This document shows positions 33,515 to 42,248 of a stretch of DNA of 64,000 nucleotides, piece after piece. A program made the translations under genes and the position numbers. The number at the start of each line of letters is the position of its first letter. Positions within the stretch are counted from its first letter, which is position 1. Under the pieces are notes generated by a model. It searched no databases and was not told where the DNA came from. It saw only the letters and a list, made by a program, of their open reading frames with translations. Origin of the DNA: Desertivirga xinjiangensis (GTDB taxonomy: Bacteria > Bacteroidota > Bacteroidia > Sphingobacteriales > Sphingobacteriaceae); contig NZ_JAFMZP010000012.1 in assembly GCF_024436435.1 (NCBI RefSeq), positions 1 through 64,000 on the forward strand, given 5' to 3'.

Positions 33515-35224
33515 TTAGTTTTCGAGTTTTTCCAGTTCTTGTTTTATAAACTTAGCGAGGTCGTGAACATATTCGGTACTGAAATCAAATTTGATCCCCG
33601 CCGTTTTATAAATTTCCCTGATCGTTTTGGTATAGCCCAATTTTAACGCAGCAAGGTAATTTTTCAGACCCAACTGAGGATTCTCTTTGTAGTTTTTCCA
33701 TACCGCTATAGCTCCTAGCTGGGCAATAGCATATTCAATGTAGTAGAAAGGAACCTCAAAGATATGCAGCTGCTTTTGCCATAAGTTTTCAAGAGCTTCC
33801 TCGTAGCCTTGCCAGTTAGCGAAGTTATTACCAAAAGGCTTAAATATTTCTTTCCAGGCCTCTTTGCGCTGTTCAGTGGTATGATCCGGATTAGTATAGA
33901 TCCAATGTTGGAACTGATCTACAACTGCCACCCATGGAAGGGTTTTCAGAACATCTCTCAACTGGTCTTTTTTTGCACGTATCAGGTCCTCCTGGTTGCT
34001 AAAGAAAACTTCCCATTTATCCATGGAGATCAGTTCCATACTCATGGAAGCAAGTTCTGCTACTTCAGATGGAAGGTGTTTAAAATCGTTTAATTCCAGA
34101 TCGGCTGAGATGAACGTATGCACTGCATGCCCCCCTTCGTGAACCATAGTGGTCAAATCCCTGAAAGTATTGGCAGAGTTCATGAAAATAAAAGGTGCAC
34201 CTGTTTCAGCCAGTGGATAGTTGTACCCACCCGGAGCTTTTCCCTTGCGGCTTTCCACATCAAACAAACCATTTGCTTTCATTATTTTTAAGCGCTCGCC
34301 TATGTAAGGATCAAGACCATCGAAACATTCTATCGACTTATCTACGAGTTCCTGTCCGTTGTTAAATGGTTTCAAAGCAGGTTTGCCTGAAATGTCTACA
34401 TCCATATCCCATGGTCTTAAGGTATCCAGGCCTAAAGCTTTCTGACGTTTGTCGGCTTCTTTACGTAAGATCGGTACAATCTCCTTTTCAATTGCTGCAT
34501 GGAATTTATAACAATCATGAGGAGTGTAATCAAATCTGCCCAGAGTATGGAACATGTAGTCGCGGAAGTTTTCAAATCCTGCATTAAGGGCCACCTGATG
34601 CCGAAGCTTCAACAGCTCATTAAACAGGTCGTCTAACTGTTGTTTATCCTGCAAACGACGAGCCGTAATCGCTTCCCATGCTCTTTGCCGTATACTTCTG
34701 TCGGTGTCTTTTAAAAATACAGATGCTTGTTCAAGAGTGTATTCTTTACCATCAATAGTGACGCTCATGGCGCCGGTGATCGACTGGTATTTTTGTTGCG
34801 TTACCTGTATCTGGGTTAATAAAGGCACATTCTCTTCACGGAAAAGCTCAAGAGCTCTTTTCGTTCCACGAATAAAAACAAAGTACTTGTCTTTGTCGAG
34901 TTTCTCGGTGTAAGGACTGTCAATAAATTTTTGATTCAGTTCGTTGGCAATAGGAGCTATTTTGGGTTCTATCTCGGTAGCAAAATACTGAAAATCCTGT
35001 AAGAGTTGTTCGCTCGCTGTATCGCAGGTCATACGGATATAACGCCATGCAAAATTCTCCTCCAGGGCGGCCTCCAGTTCGCTGCGGTTTCTAAGCCAGG
35101 TTTCCAGTTCCTCAACAGAGCTAATTTCTCTTTCTTTAAGATTATTGAAAAGGGGCTCAAGGTTTTCCCATTTTATTTCAAGATTTTCAGGAACAAATGT
35201 TCTTGGTTTTTTCTCGATAATCAT
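33515..35224 (-). CDS. M3 family oligoendopeptidase (PepF-like)
   Basis: Cytoplasmic zinc metallopeptidase of 569 residues that cuts short peptides. HEGGH near residues 361-365 is the HExxH zinc motif with HEGGHAVH, and the downstream Glu ligand lies in the PSEVAELASM block. Length and the N-terminal oligopeptidase F domain fit the M3B group. No signal peptide. It is preceded by a short gap and seems to be transcribed alone. Confidence 0.88.
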   Translation of the reverse strand: MIIEKKPRTFVPENLEIKWENLEPLFNNLKEREISSVEELETWLRNRSELEAALEENFAWRYIRMTCDTASEQLLQDFQYFATEIEPKIAPIANELNQKFIDSPYTEKLDKDKYFVFIRGTKRALELFREENVPLLTQIQVTQQKYQSITGAMSVTIDGKEYTLEQASVFLKDTDRSIRQRAWEAITARRLQDKQQLDDLFNELLKLRHQVALNAGFENFRDYMFHTLGRFDYTPHDCYKFHAAIEKEIVPILRKEADKRQKALGLDTLRPWDMDVDISGKPALKPFNNGQELVDKSIECFDGLDPYIGERLKIMKANGLFDVESRKGKAPGGYNYPLAETGAPFIFMNSANTFRDLTTMVHEGGHAVHTFISADLELNDFKHLPSEVAELASMSMELISMDKWEVFFSNQEDLIRAKKDQLRDVLKTLPWVAVVDQFQHWIYTNPDHTTEQRKEAWKEIFKPFGNNFANWQGYEEALENLWQKQLHIFEVPFYYIEYAIAQLGAIAVWKNYKENPQLGLKNYLAALKLGYTKTIREIYKTAGIKFDFSTEYVHDLAKFIKQELEKLEN

Positions 35225-35281
35225 GTCGCTTCGGTTTTTTTAAGATTTACGAAGTTAAATGAAATTCGGAGTATCTGCTTG

Positions 35282-36217
35282 TTATTCTCTCTGCACATTG
35301 TAATATGTTGCAAAAAGATGTTCAATTCCAGCGCGGTAAGTAACAGGTGTATAGGGAAACCTCTTTTCGAATTTGTCTGAAATGAAATTATAATCGTATT
35401 CATACTGGTAATACATTTCAACAGTTCCTTTAATTGCCTGATTAAATAAGCCAAGGGTTTTCAGCATCAGCTTATTAACCTTCATGAATTTAGGTTCTGT
35501 CTTAAATATTCCCGCCGCAAGCCGGATAAATTCATGTCCTGTAAGCGCTTTTGCAGTTGGCAGATGCCAGATCTGGTTATCTGTGTCGGGATTTTGTCCC
35601 AATAAAAAAACTCCCCGTGCGGCATCCGGGACATAGGTGAATGCATGCAATGTTTCCGGCTTGCCCAGCCATAATGCCTTTTGTTTTTTGGAGTACTTCT
35701 CCAGAACCATCATGTCGAAGAAACTGTTCATAGAGTCTGTAGCACCGTAAAAATCCGCAGCTCTTGCAATGCTGGCCCTGATGTTGCCCGCCTTAACTTC
35801 ATCCATCAGCAGGCTGGCAATCTTCGCCCTTACCTCTCCCTTTACACTGATTGGCTTATATGGGCAATCTTCAGTTATTGGTCCTTTTACATGGCCATAC
35901 ATGTACACATTATCGAAAAATATAAGTCTGGCCTGCGTTTCCCGGGTTGCTTTAATGACGTTTTCCATAACCACCGGCCATTGCTGCTGCCAGACCGCCT
36001 TATCGTATTTCAGGCCGGCACATAAATAGATCACCTCCGATCCCTTAACCGCTTGTAAGACCTCGGGGTAGTTGAGAAGATCACCTTTCATCCAGGTGGT
36101 GTTGCCATGAGTTTGGATGTGATTTCTGCTCACAAGGCGGATTTTGAGGGATGTTTTTGCCAGTTCTGCTGCAAGGGCGTTACTTACCGGTCCGCCGGCG
36201 CCTAAGATAGTATGCAT
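35282..36217 (-). CDS. NAD-dependent epimerase/dehydratase-family (extended SDR) protein
   Basis: A 311-residue Rossmann-fold protein starting MHTILGAGGPVSNALAAELA, a variant of the GxxGxxG dinucleotide motif. The YxxxK pair expected of SDR enzymes is not obvious near YMYGHVKGPITED, so it may be an atypical member. Related Bacteroidota proteins are annotated as NAD(P)-dependent epimerases of unknown substrate. It follows the Crp/Fnr gene by 76 bases on the same strand. Confidence 0.7.
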   Translation of the reverse strand: MHTILGAGGPVSNALAAELAKTSLKIRLVSRNHIQTHGNTTWMKGDLLNYPEVLQAVKGSEVIYLCAGLKYDKAVWQQQWPVVMENVIKATRETQARLIFFDNVYMYGHVKGPITEDCPYKPISVKGEVRAKIASLLMDEVKAGNIRASIARAADFYGATDSMNSFFDMMVLEKYSKKQKALWLGKPETLHAFTYVPDAARGVFLLGQNPDTDNQIWHLPTAKALTGHEFIRLAAGIFKTEPKFMKVNKLMLKTLGLFNQAIKGTVEMYYQYEYDYNFISDKFEKRFPYTPVTYRAGIEHLFATYYNVQRE

Positions 36218-36293
36218 CTTTCAATTATTTGTTTTGATACAAATCTAGATACAAGCACTTGGGGAAATCGTTAACAAAAGATAAGTAATCAGG

Positions 36294-36935
36294 TCAGCCC
36301 TGAACGGTTTTTAGCTGGATGGGAGGCTGGATGATCCTTTTGCGTATCCGCGACAAAGAGACAGGAGTGATACCGAGATAATTTGCAACATAATGCTGCG
36401 GAATACGCTTTAATATGTCTTGACCACTTTTAAGCAGGTCGAGGTATCGCTCTTCCGGACTTTGTGTAACAAACGAGTGCACTCTGTCCTCATAACAGCA
36501 GATCAGCGCTTCCGCCACCAGTCGCCCGAAACGCTCCATCTTCAAGTTAATGCGAGGGTCCTGCTCTAAGCTCAGAAGATCGCGTTTGTTAAATACAATA
36601 AGCTGTGTGTTTTCCAGGGCTTCAATATAAGCGGTTGACGGTATTTCGGTAAGAAAGCTCTTGTATGCGCTTACAAAGTCATTTTCGAGCGTGAAATAAC
36701 CAGTGATCTCGGTCCCATCTTTAACGTGGTAATATCGTATGGATCCTCTTAGTATAAATCCGACTTCAGCACAAACATTCCCAGCTTCGACAAAAAAATC
36801 TTTTTTTCTGAGCTTCCTGAGGTGCAGGTAAGTTTTGAAGATGCTCCATTCCTCCTCTGTAAATACAATAAATTGTTCCAGGAACTTCCTGTATACCAAT
36901 AGTTGCAGTTCTGTGGGATAAGTGGCAGGCTTCAT
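36294..36935 (-). CDS. Crp/Fnr-family transcriptional regulator
   Basis: A 213-residue regulator with an N-terminal cyclic-nucleotide-binding-fold domain and a C-terminal helix-turn-helix (HYVANYLGITPVSLSRIRKRI). The Ser-Arg of the FNR recognition helix is kept, but the FNR Glu is replaced by Val. No N-terminal cysteine cluster is present, so it does not bind 4Fe-4S as FNR does. It could still be one of the proteins that read the FNR-like boxes in this window, but that is a guess. It lies just downstream of the UbiA-like gene. Confidence 0.8.
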   Translation of the reverse strand: MKPATYPTELQLLVYRKFLEQFIVFTEEEWSIFKTYLHLRKLRKKDFFVEAGNVCAEVGFILRGSIRYYHVKDGTEITGYFTLENDFVSAYKSFLTEIPSTAYIEALENTQLIVFNKRDLLSLEQDPRINLKMERFGRLVAEALICCYEDRVHSFVTQSPEERYLDLLKSGQDILKRIPQHYVANYLGITPVSLSRIRKRIIQPPIQLKTVQG

Positions 36936-36944
36936 TACATGGTT

Positions 36945-37802
36945 CTACCTGGTTCTGAAATAAACATCCAGTAGGAAAAATACTGCAAATATTACGGATG
37001 CAATCCCATTTGTGGTTCCGAAAGCCAATCCTACTTTACTCAGGTCGTCGGGTTTCACCAGGCGGTGCTGGTAGATCAGCAAACCAATGAAAAAGACTAT
37101 TCCAGTAATATAAAAGCCGCCCAGGTCAGTCAGGAAGAAGGGTACAATCAGAAATATAACGCATAGAACGTGCAGCAACGTTGATACCAGCAAAGCATTT
37201 TTCCTGCCTAAAACCGATGGGATAGAGTAAAGTTTGGCACCCTTGTCAAATTCATCATCCTGCAGGGCATAGATAATATCGAAGCCGCTTACCCAGCAAA
37301 CAACCGCCAGCGAAAAGAAGATGGGCAGTAAGGCGAACTCGCCGGTGATACTTAAATAGGCACCAAGGGGAGCAAGTCCTAAGCCAATGCCAAGAATTAG
37401 GTGACAAAGAGGAGTGAAGCGTTTTGTAAAACTGTATCCCAGAATTACCGCTAAGGCAACAGGTGAAAGGTAGAAGCACAGGTAATTTATGAAATAAGTG
37501 GCGAAAACAAAAAGTGCACAATTAGTAAGAGTAAACAGCAGGGCGTTCCTGGCTGGTATCCTCCCGGAAGGGATATCTCGCACCACGGTCCTGGGATTCT
37601 TTGCATCAAAATCTCTGTCGAGGTAACGATTAAAAGCCATAGCTGCATTTCTGGCAAACACCATACAGAGGATCATTAATCCTAATTTTATCCAGCTAAA
37701 GGTATAGTCAGTGGTACTTAAGGCCAAAAAGAAACCTATAAATGCAAATGGCATGGCAAATATGGTATGGGCAAAGAGTACTAAAGACAGGTATTTCTTC
37801 AT
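36945..37802 (-). CDS. UbiA-family polyprenyltransferase
   Basis: Integral membrane prenyltransferase of about 285 residues. The two Asp-rich motifs are visible, NRYLDRDFDAKNPRT and DIIYALQDDEFDKG, which bind Mg-diphosphate. In Bacteroidota, which use menaquinone, such UbiA-like enzymes probably act in quinone or a related lipid-head synthesis (MqnP-type or 4-hydroxybenzoate-type); the exact aromatic substrate is not determined. The start at 37802 avoids a 28-residue extension in the longer frame. EngB ends five bases upstream. Confidence 0.8.
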   Translation of the reverse strand: MKKYLSLVLFAHTIFAMPFAFIGFFLALSTTDYTFSWIKLGLMILCMVFARNAAMAFNRYLDRDFDAKNPRTVVRDIPSGRIPARNALLFTLTNCALFVFATYFINYLCFYLSPVALAVILGYSFTKRFTPLCHLILGIGLGLAPLGAYLSITGEFALLPIFFSLAVVCWVSGFDIIYALQDDEFDKGAKLYSIPSVLGRKNALLVSTLLHVLCVIFLIVPFFLTDLGGFYITGIVFFIGLLIYQHRLVKPDDLSKVGLAFGTTNGIASVIFAVFFLLDVYFRTR

Positions 37803-37806
37803 ACAA

Positions 37807-38430
37807 TTAAGCGTTATTATTTGAAGTAGGAGGGATAAACCTTGCGTTAATATCATGTATAAAAGCCAGGACCTCTTCCCGTCCATTTTTCGACTCAGAC
37901 GAGGTAATAAACTGAGGTGGCACTTCCTCGAAATATTCGAGCATTGCTTTCTTAAACTTGCTAACCGATTGTTCCGTTTTTAACCGCGATTGCTTATCTG
38001 CCTTGGTGAACACAAGAACGAAGGGAATTCCATGCTCTCCAAGCCATGCGCAAAAGTCTTTATCGACCTTTTGTGGTTCGAGTCTGCTGTCGATCAAGAC
38101 AAATACACATTGCAGGTTTTCCCGGTTCTTTAGATAATAGCGGATAAAGCGTTCCCATTCACCCCGGTTTGTTTTAGATGCCCTTGCATAACCATAACCT
38201 GGCAGATCCACAAGATACCAGTCTTCATTTATAAGAAAATGATTTATTAGCTGTGTTTTTCCCGGGGTTTGTGATGTTTTCGCCAGTCCCTTCTTTTGTG
38301 TAAGCATGTTTATCAAGGACGACTTGCCTACATTTGAACGTCCGATAAAAGCGTACTCCGGTAATTCGGGAAGCGGTAACTTATCGGTTCGGGTGTTGCT
38401 GCATTTGAATTCTGCTGAACGTATTTGCAT
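37807..38430 (-). CDS. engB: Ribosome biogenesis GTPase EngB (YihA/YsxC)
   Basis: GTPase of 207 residues that assists large-subunit assembly. G1 is GRSNVGKSS, G3 is DLPGYGYA, G4 is TKADK and the C-terminal ITSSESKNG is G5. The start at 38430 (MQIRSAEF) is chosen because other EngB proteins begin here; the frame runs back to 38613 without a better Met. It lies four bases from the UbiA-like gene and they probably share a transcript. Confidence 0.92.
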   Translation of the reverse strand: MQIRSAEFKCSNTRTDKLPLPELPEYAFIGRSNVGKSSLINMLTQKKGLAKTSQTPGKTQLINHFLINEDWYLVDLPGYGYARASKTNRGEWERFIRYYLKNRENLQCVFVLIDSRLEPQKVDKDFCAWLGEHGIPFVLVFTKADKQSRLKTEQSVSKFKKAMLEYFEEVPPQFITSSESKNGREEVLAFIHDINARFIPPTSNNNA

Positions 38431-38637
38431 TTGGGCAAAGTTAGGCATTTTGAAACAGAGTATCCGCTTAATAAAAGCTTCCAGGAGAGAATGGAATTTA
38501 AACAGGCAGAGCTGCGGCTGCGATTTGGTTTTCTGCAAGGCATACGCCAGCCCCGGTTTTAAACAGAGAATAAAGCCCCTGCTAGCGCAGGCCGTGCCGT
38601 GACTATTGCACAACTAGACAATTAACAGGCTTTCTGT

Positions 38638-38742
38638 CCATAGACTTAGCGAAGCGGAGTCTATGGATTAATCCAATAAACGAGAGTCTCCGACTCTCTG
38701 GACGTCAAGGACATGGCGCTTTATCGAGTCGGAGACTCTCGT
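38638..38742. repeat. Palindromic repeats in the gap before the LacI gene
   Basis: TCCATAGACT...AGTCTATGGA (38638-38666) resembles the hairpin at 33416-33446, including a GCGAAGCG core in its loop. ACGAGAGTCTCCGACTC (38680-38696) is an exact 17-base complement of 38726-38742. The gap from 38431 to 39024 also has GC-rich imperfect palindromes around 38780-38900 but no ORF. Confidence 0.7.
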
Positions 38743-38986
38743 TCATTGATGGATGACAGTACGGAACCTTTTAGGGCATGTTGAGCAACGGCCACGTGCA
38801 GCGTGTGCTCGGCGGAACTAGCAGCCCGGCCCGTATTTTCGACACCCGCCACCTCGGCCTAACATGGAGGGTGTCCGCACACGCGGCACGTAGCGCCTAT
38901 GTGGTCGTTTTTTCGCATTTTCAAATAAATTCTTTATATTTTCCTTTCTGATGGAAAATTTTTAAATAACTAAGTATCTATATTGA

Positions 38987-38994
38987 TACATTTG
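38987..38994 (+). promoter_or_regulatory. Bacteroidota -7 element before the LacI gene
   Basis: TACATTTG matches TAnnTTTG exactly, 31 bases before the ATG at 39025. It falls inside the longer TTG-start reading frame, which supports the ATG as the real start. Confidence 0.5.
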
Positions 38995-39024
38995 CAGAAA
39001 AATAGCATTAAATTTCTGAATCTG

Positions 39025-40107
39025 ATGAGGGATAAGAATGTTCGGATAAAAGACATTGCTTTAAAGGCCAAAGTATCTACCGGCACAGTCGACCGCGTAT
39101 TACATAACAGGGGGAAAGTCTCTGAGAAGGTGCGTGTACGGGTTCTTAAAATACTGGAAGAAATGGACTATCAGCCCAACCTTATGGCCCGGGCCTTGGG
39201 TTCAAACAAAGTGTATAGAATTGCCGCATTAATTCCTGATCATAAAAATGACTCCTATTGGTTTGCCCCTAAGGCAGGTATTGAGAAAGCCGAAAAGGAC
39301 TTGAAACAATATGGCATCACTGTTGAGCAGTTTCTATTTAATCAGTATGACGGGGGATCTTTCATAACGCAGGCGGAAGAGGTTACTAAAAGTAATCCCG
39401 ACGGCGTGCTGGTCGCCCCGGTTTATTACCGGGAAGTATTGCCGTTTTTTGAGAAATGGAAAGAGCTTAATATCCCCTTTGTGCTTTTTAATACTCAGAT
39501 TCCCGACTTTGATCCTTTGAGTTATATTGGCCAGGATTCTTACCAGAGCGGCTTGCTTGCTGCTAAGCTCACGCACTTCGGTCAATCGCATCCGGGAACA
39601 GTGATGATCGCGCACATTGATGAGGAAATAAGTAATGCCGCTCACCTGATAAAAAAGGAGCAGGGTTTTCGAAATTACTTTATACAAAATAACCTGGACA
39701 TGTATACGGTAATGCGGGCTGAATTAAAAAAGAACGAAACCACATCTTTCAACAAGCAACTGGACGATATCATTGAAGAGACGCCCGATCTTTCAAGTAT
39801 TTTTGTAACTACATCAAAAGCGTTTGACATCGCAAAGTATCTGGAGGAAAGGATGATTAAGCACATCAGGCTCATTGGGTATGATCTCCTTTCACAAAAT
39901 CTTTATTACTTAAATAGAGGAACTATCAGCTTCCTGATCAATCAGAACCCAAGAGGTCAAGGATATTGGGGTATTCATCAGCTAACCGATTTCCTGGTAT
40001 TCAAAAAGGAAGTGAAAAGCATAAAGTATCTTCCTTTGGATATCGTAACAAAAGAAAATGCCAGTTATTATACTGATGAAGACAGTATCTATAATGACAT
40101 TGTATAA
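39025..40107 (+). CDS. LacI-family transcriptional regulator
   Basis: A 360-residue regulator. The helix-turn-helix VRIKDIALKAKVSTGTVDRVLHNRGKVS-type segment is at residues 5-32, followed by a hinge and a periplasmic-binding-protein-like sugar domain. It probably senses an amino sugar or its phosphate, because it is directly upstream of the kinase/NagB/NagP operon. The start is the ATG at 39025; the frame is open to a TTG at 38983. A palindrome with TGTG/CACA halves lies between it and the operon. Confidence 0.87.
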   Translation: MRDKNVRIKDIALKAKVSTGTVDRVLHNRGKVSEKVRVRVLKILEEMDYQPNLMARALGSNKVYRIAALIPDHKNDSYWFAPKAGIEKAEKDLKQYGITVEQFLFNQYDGGSFITQAEEVTKSNPDGVLVAPVYYREVLPFFEKWKELNIPFVLFNTQIPDFDPLSYIGQDSYQSGLLAAKLTHFGQSHPGTVMIAHIDEEISNAAHLIKKEQGFRNYFIQNNLDMYTVMRAELKKNETTSFNKQLDDIIEETPDLSSIFVTTSKAFDIAKYLEERMIKHIRLIGYDLLSQNLYYLNRGTISFLINQNPRGQGYWGIHQLTDFLVFKKEVKSIKYLPLDIVTKENASYYTDEDSIYNDIV

Positions 40108-40247
40108 GCTTGTGATCGTGCAGGCTGTTAAATTCAAATCAAGTTAGCTATTCAGCTAATAGGGATCCCTTACGATATTTCATTTTTATCAATTTTTGTT
40201 GACGCTCTGCCAAACCTGAAGGAAGACAAATCAGAAAAAATATTTTC

Positions 40248-40277
40248 AATTAAAATGTGTGCGAACACATTTTAATT
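40248..40277. promoter_or_regulatory. LacI-type operator for the amino-sugar operon
   Basis: Perfect 13-base arms (AATTAAAATGTGT, 40248-40260, and its complement 40265-40277) flank GCGA. The inner TGTGT-GCGA-ACACA has the symmetric form with a central CG of LacI operators. It lies 97 bases before the kinase ATG and 140 after the LacI stop. Six T (40276-40281) follow, so it could also end the LacI transcript. Confidence 0.6.
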
Positions 40278-40373
40278 TTTTAAGTTTGTAATGCGTTATA
40301 TTTAATGCCGGGTGTCTACGTGCACGTGTTAGAACTGTGCCACACTTGAATTTGAATACTAGAACATCATTTC

Positions 40374-41519
40374 ATGGATTCTAACACATCTTATAATTTC
40401 CCTGAGATCCTTTCCTCATTTGATTTGGAAGGCTCTGTAGCCGAAATCAAACCTTTTGGTTCAGGACATATCAACAGTACTTTTTATCTTAAAAATGCCA
40501 TTGAGGATCGCCCGGACTATCTGTTGCAGCGTATAAACCACTATGTTTTTAAAGATGTGGCTGCATTGAGCAATAACATAAAGTTAGTTACCGACCATCT
40601 GCGCAAAAAGATTTCTCTTCAGGGAAATGCTGATCCGCAGCGGGAGGTGCTTAATATGCTTCCGGCAAAAACTGGCTTATACTATCATCAGGACGAACAG
40701 GGAAATTACTGGCGCATTTATCATTACCTGAAAGGCACCAAAAGTTACGATCTTCTGGAAACTGCGCAACAGGCGTATGAAGGAGGAAAGGCTTTTGGGA
40801 GGTTTCAGGCACTGCTTGCAGATATGGATTCCTCTCTACTTGCAGAAACAATTCCCAATTTTCACAATATTGAATATCGTCTCGATAATTTCGATAAGGC
40901 ATTGGAGAATGACCCTCTTTCGCGATCAAAGGAGTGCTTACCCGAGATTGACTTCATCAAAGCACGTACACAAACTATGTGCACCATTCTAAATCTCGGA
41001 CGCCAGGGCAAACTGCCTTTGCGGATCACTCATAACGACACGAAGTTCAACAATGTGCTTCTTGATCAGAACGATAAGGCACAATGTGTAATTGACCTTG
41101 ATACCGTAATGCCTGGTTATACAGCCTACGATTTTGGAGACGCTATTCGTACCATCATCAATACAGCCGAGGAAGATGAAAAGGATCTGAGTAAAATTGG
41201 GTTGAATGTTGACCTGTTTAAAGCATATACACGCGGTTATCTCAGCGAAACTATTAACTTTCTAAGTTCGGAGGAGTTTAAGGCTCTCATTTATGGGGCG
41301 CTTCTGCTTCCGTATATGCAGGCAGTTCGTTTTCTGACAGATCACCTTGACGGAGATAACTATTTCAAAATTCACTTTCCGGGACATAATTTACAGCGTG
41401 CCCGTGCCCAGCTTCAACTATTAAAGAACTTGGAGGAGAACCGGGAGCTCCTGGAATCCTTAATATATGAGATCGCAGATGATCTTAGAGCTTCAAAAGA
41501 GCGTGGCCCTAACACATAA
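40374..41519 (+). CDS. APH-family sugar kinase, probably acting on N-acetylhexosamine
   Basis: Kinase of the aminoglycoside-phosphotransferase/choline-kinase fold, 381 residues. The catalytic loop THNDTKFNNVLLD (about 222-234) and the Mg-binding IDLDTVMPG (about 243-251) are intact. NahK, the N-acetylhexosamine 1-kinase of Bifidobacterium, belongs to this fold, and the downstream NagB and NagP fit an amino-sugar substrate; 1- versus 6-phosphorylation cannot be told from sequence. The next gene starts five bases after its stop. Confidence 0.75.
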   Translation: MDSNTSYNFPEILSSFDLEGSVAEIKPFGSGHINSTFYLKNAIEDRPDYLLQRINHYVFKDVAALSNNIKLVTDHLRKKISLQGNADPQREVLNMLPAKTGLYYHQDEQGNYWRIYHYLKGTKSYDLLETAQQAYEGGKAFGRFQALLADMDSSLLAETIPNFHNIEYRLDNFDKALENDPLSRSKECLPEIDFIKARTQTMCTILNLGRQGKLPLRITHNDTKFNNVLLDQNDKAQCVIDLDTVMPGYTAYDFGDAIRTIINTAEEDEKDLSKIGLNVDLFKAYTRGYLSETINFLSSEEFKALIYGALLLPYMQAVRFLTDHLDGDNYFKIHFPGHNLQRARAQLQLLKNLEENRELLESLIYEIADDLRASKERGPNT

Positions 41520-41524
41520 TAAAT

Positions 41525-42178
41525 ATGCTGACAATTACTCATCAATCTTTCGATAATAATATTAAGGCTGCGTCCCTGCTATTGGACAAAGCACCTAGAA
41601 ATTCAATTGATATTGCTCCCTGGAGAGAATATCCATATAAACCGGATGCTTCCTTTTCAATACTTTATACCGACGACAGTATCCTCCTTAAGTATTTCGT
41701 AAAAGAGAAAAATATTAAGGCTATACATTACGAAATAAACTCCTCAGTCCATAAAGATACATGTGTAGAGTTTTTCATCGCATTTGATAATGAGAAAGGT
41801 TACTATAATCTGGAGTTTAATTGTGCAGGAACGTGTCATGCTGCTTATGGGGAGGGCCGTAACGGCAGAGAGTTGCTACCTGTTAATCTGATTCAGAAAA
41901 TCAGTTATTTGTCGGCTATAAATGGCGCAACTAAAGATGATGAAGATATTGACTGGGAACTAACTCTGGTGATCCCCATTGAAATCTTTCGCTATCATCA
42001 GATACAATCGTTAAGCGGGAAGAAGTGCAGAGTTAATTTTTATAAATGCGGTGACGATTTACCTGAACCGCATTTTTTGTGTTGGAACGACATTAAAGTA
42101 GATTCTCCGGATTTTCATCTACCCGAGTTTTTTGGCGAAGCTCTTTTCGCTGGCCGGGTTGAAGAACTTGTAAGCTAG
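41525..42178 (+). CDS. Carbohydrate-binding family 9-like protein
   Basis: A 217-residue beta-sandwich protein with the features of the CBM9-like family in Bacteroidota: HKDTCVEFFIAFDNEKGYYNLEFNCAGT and the WELTLVIPIE segment. No signal peptide is visible, so its location is unclear. Its place between a sugar kinase and NagB suggests amino-sugar handling; the ligand is not known. It is separated from the nagB-like gene by 70 AT-rich bases. Confidence 0.75.
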   Translation: MLTITHQSFDNNIKAASLLLDKAPRNSIDIAPWREYPYKPDASFSILYTDDSILLKYFVKEKNIKAIHYEINSSVHKDTCVEFFIAFDNEKGYYNLEFNCAGTCHAAYGEGRNGRELLPVNLIQKISYLSAINGATKDDEDIDWELTLVIPIEIFRYHQIQSLSGKKCRVNFYKCGDDLPEPHFLCWNDIKVDSPDFHLPEFFGEALFAGRVEELVS

Positions 42179-42248
42179 CAGTATTTGTTAACAAAAAAAT
42201 TAAAGAATATAAAATATTAATTTATTCATAGATTTATAAATATATAGT

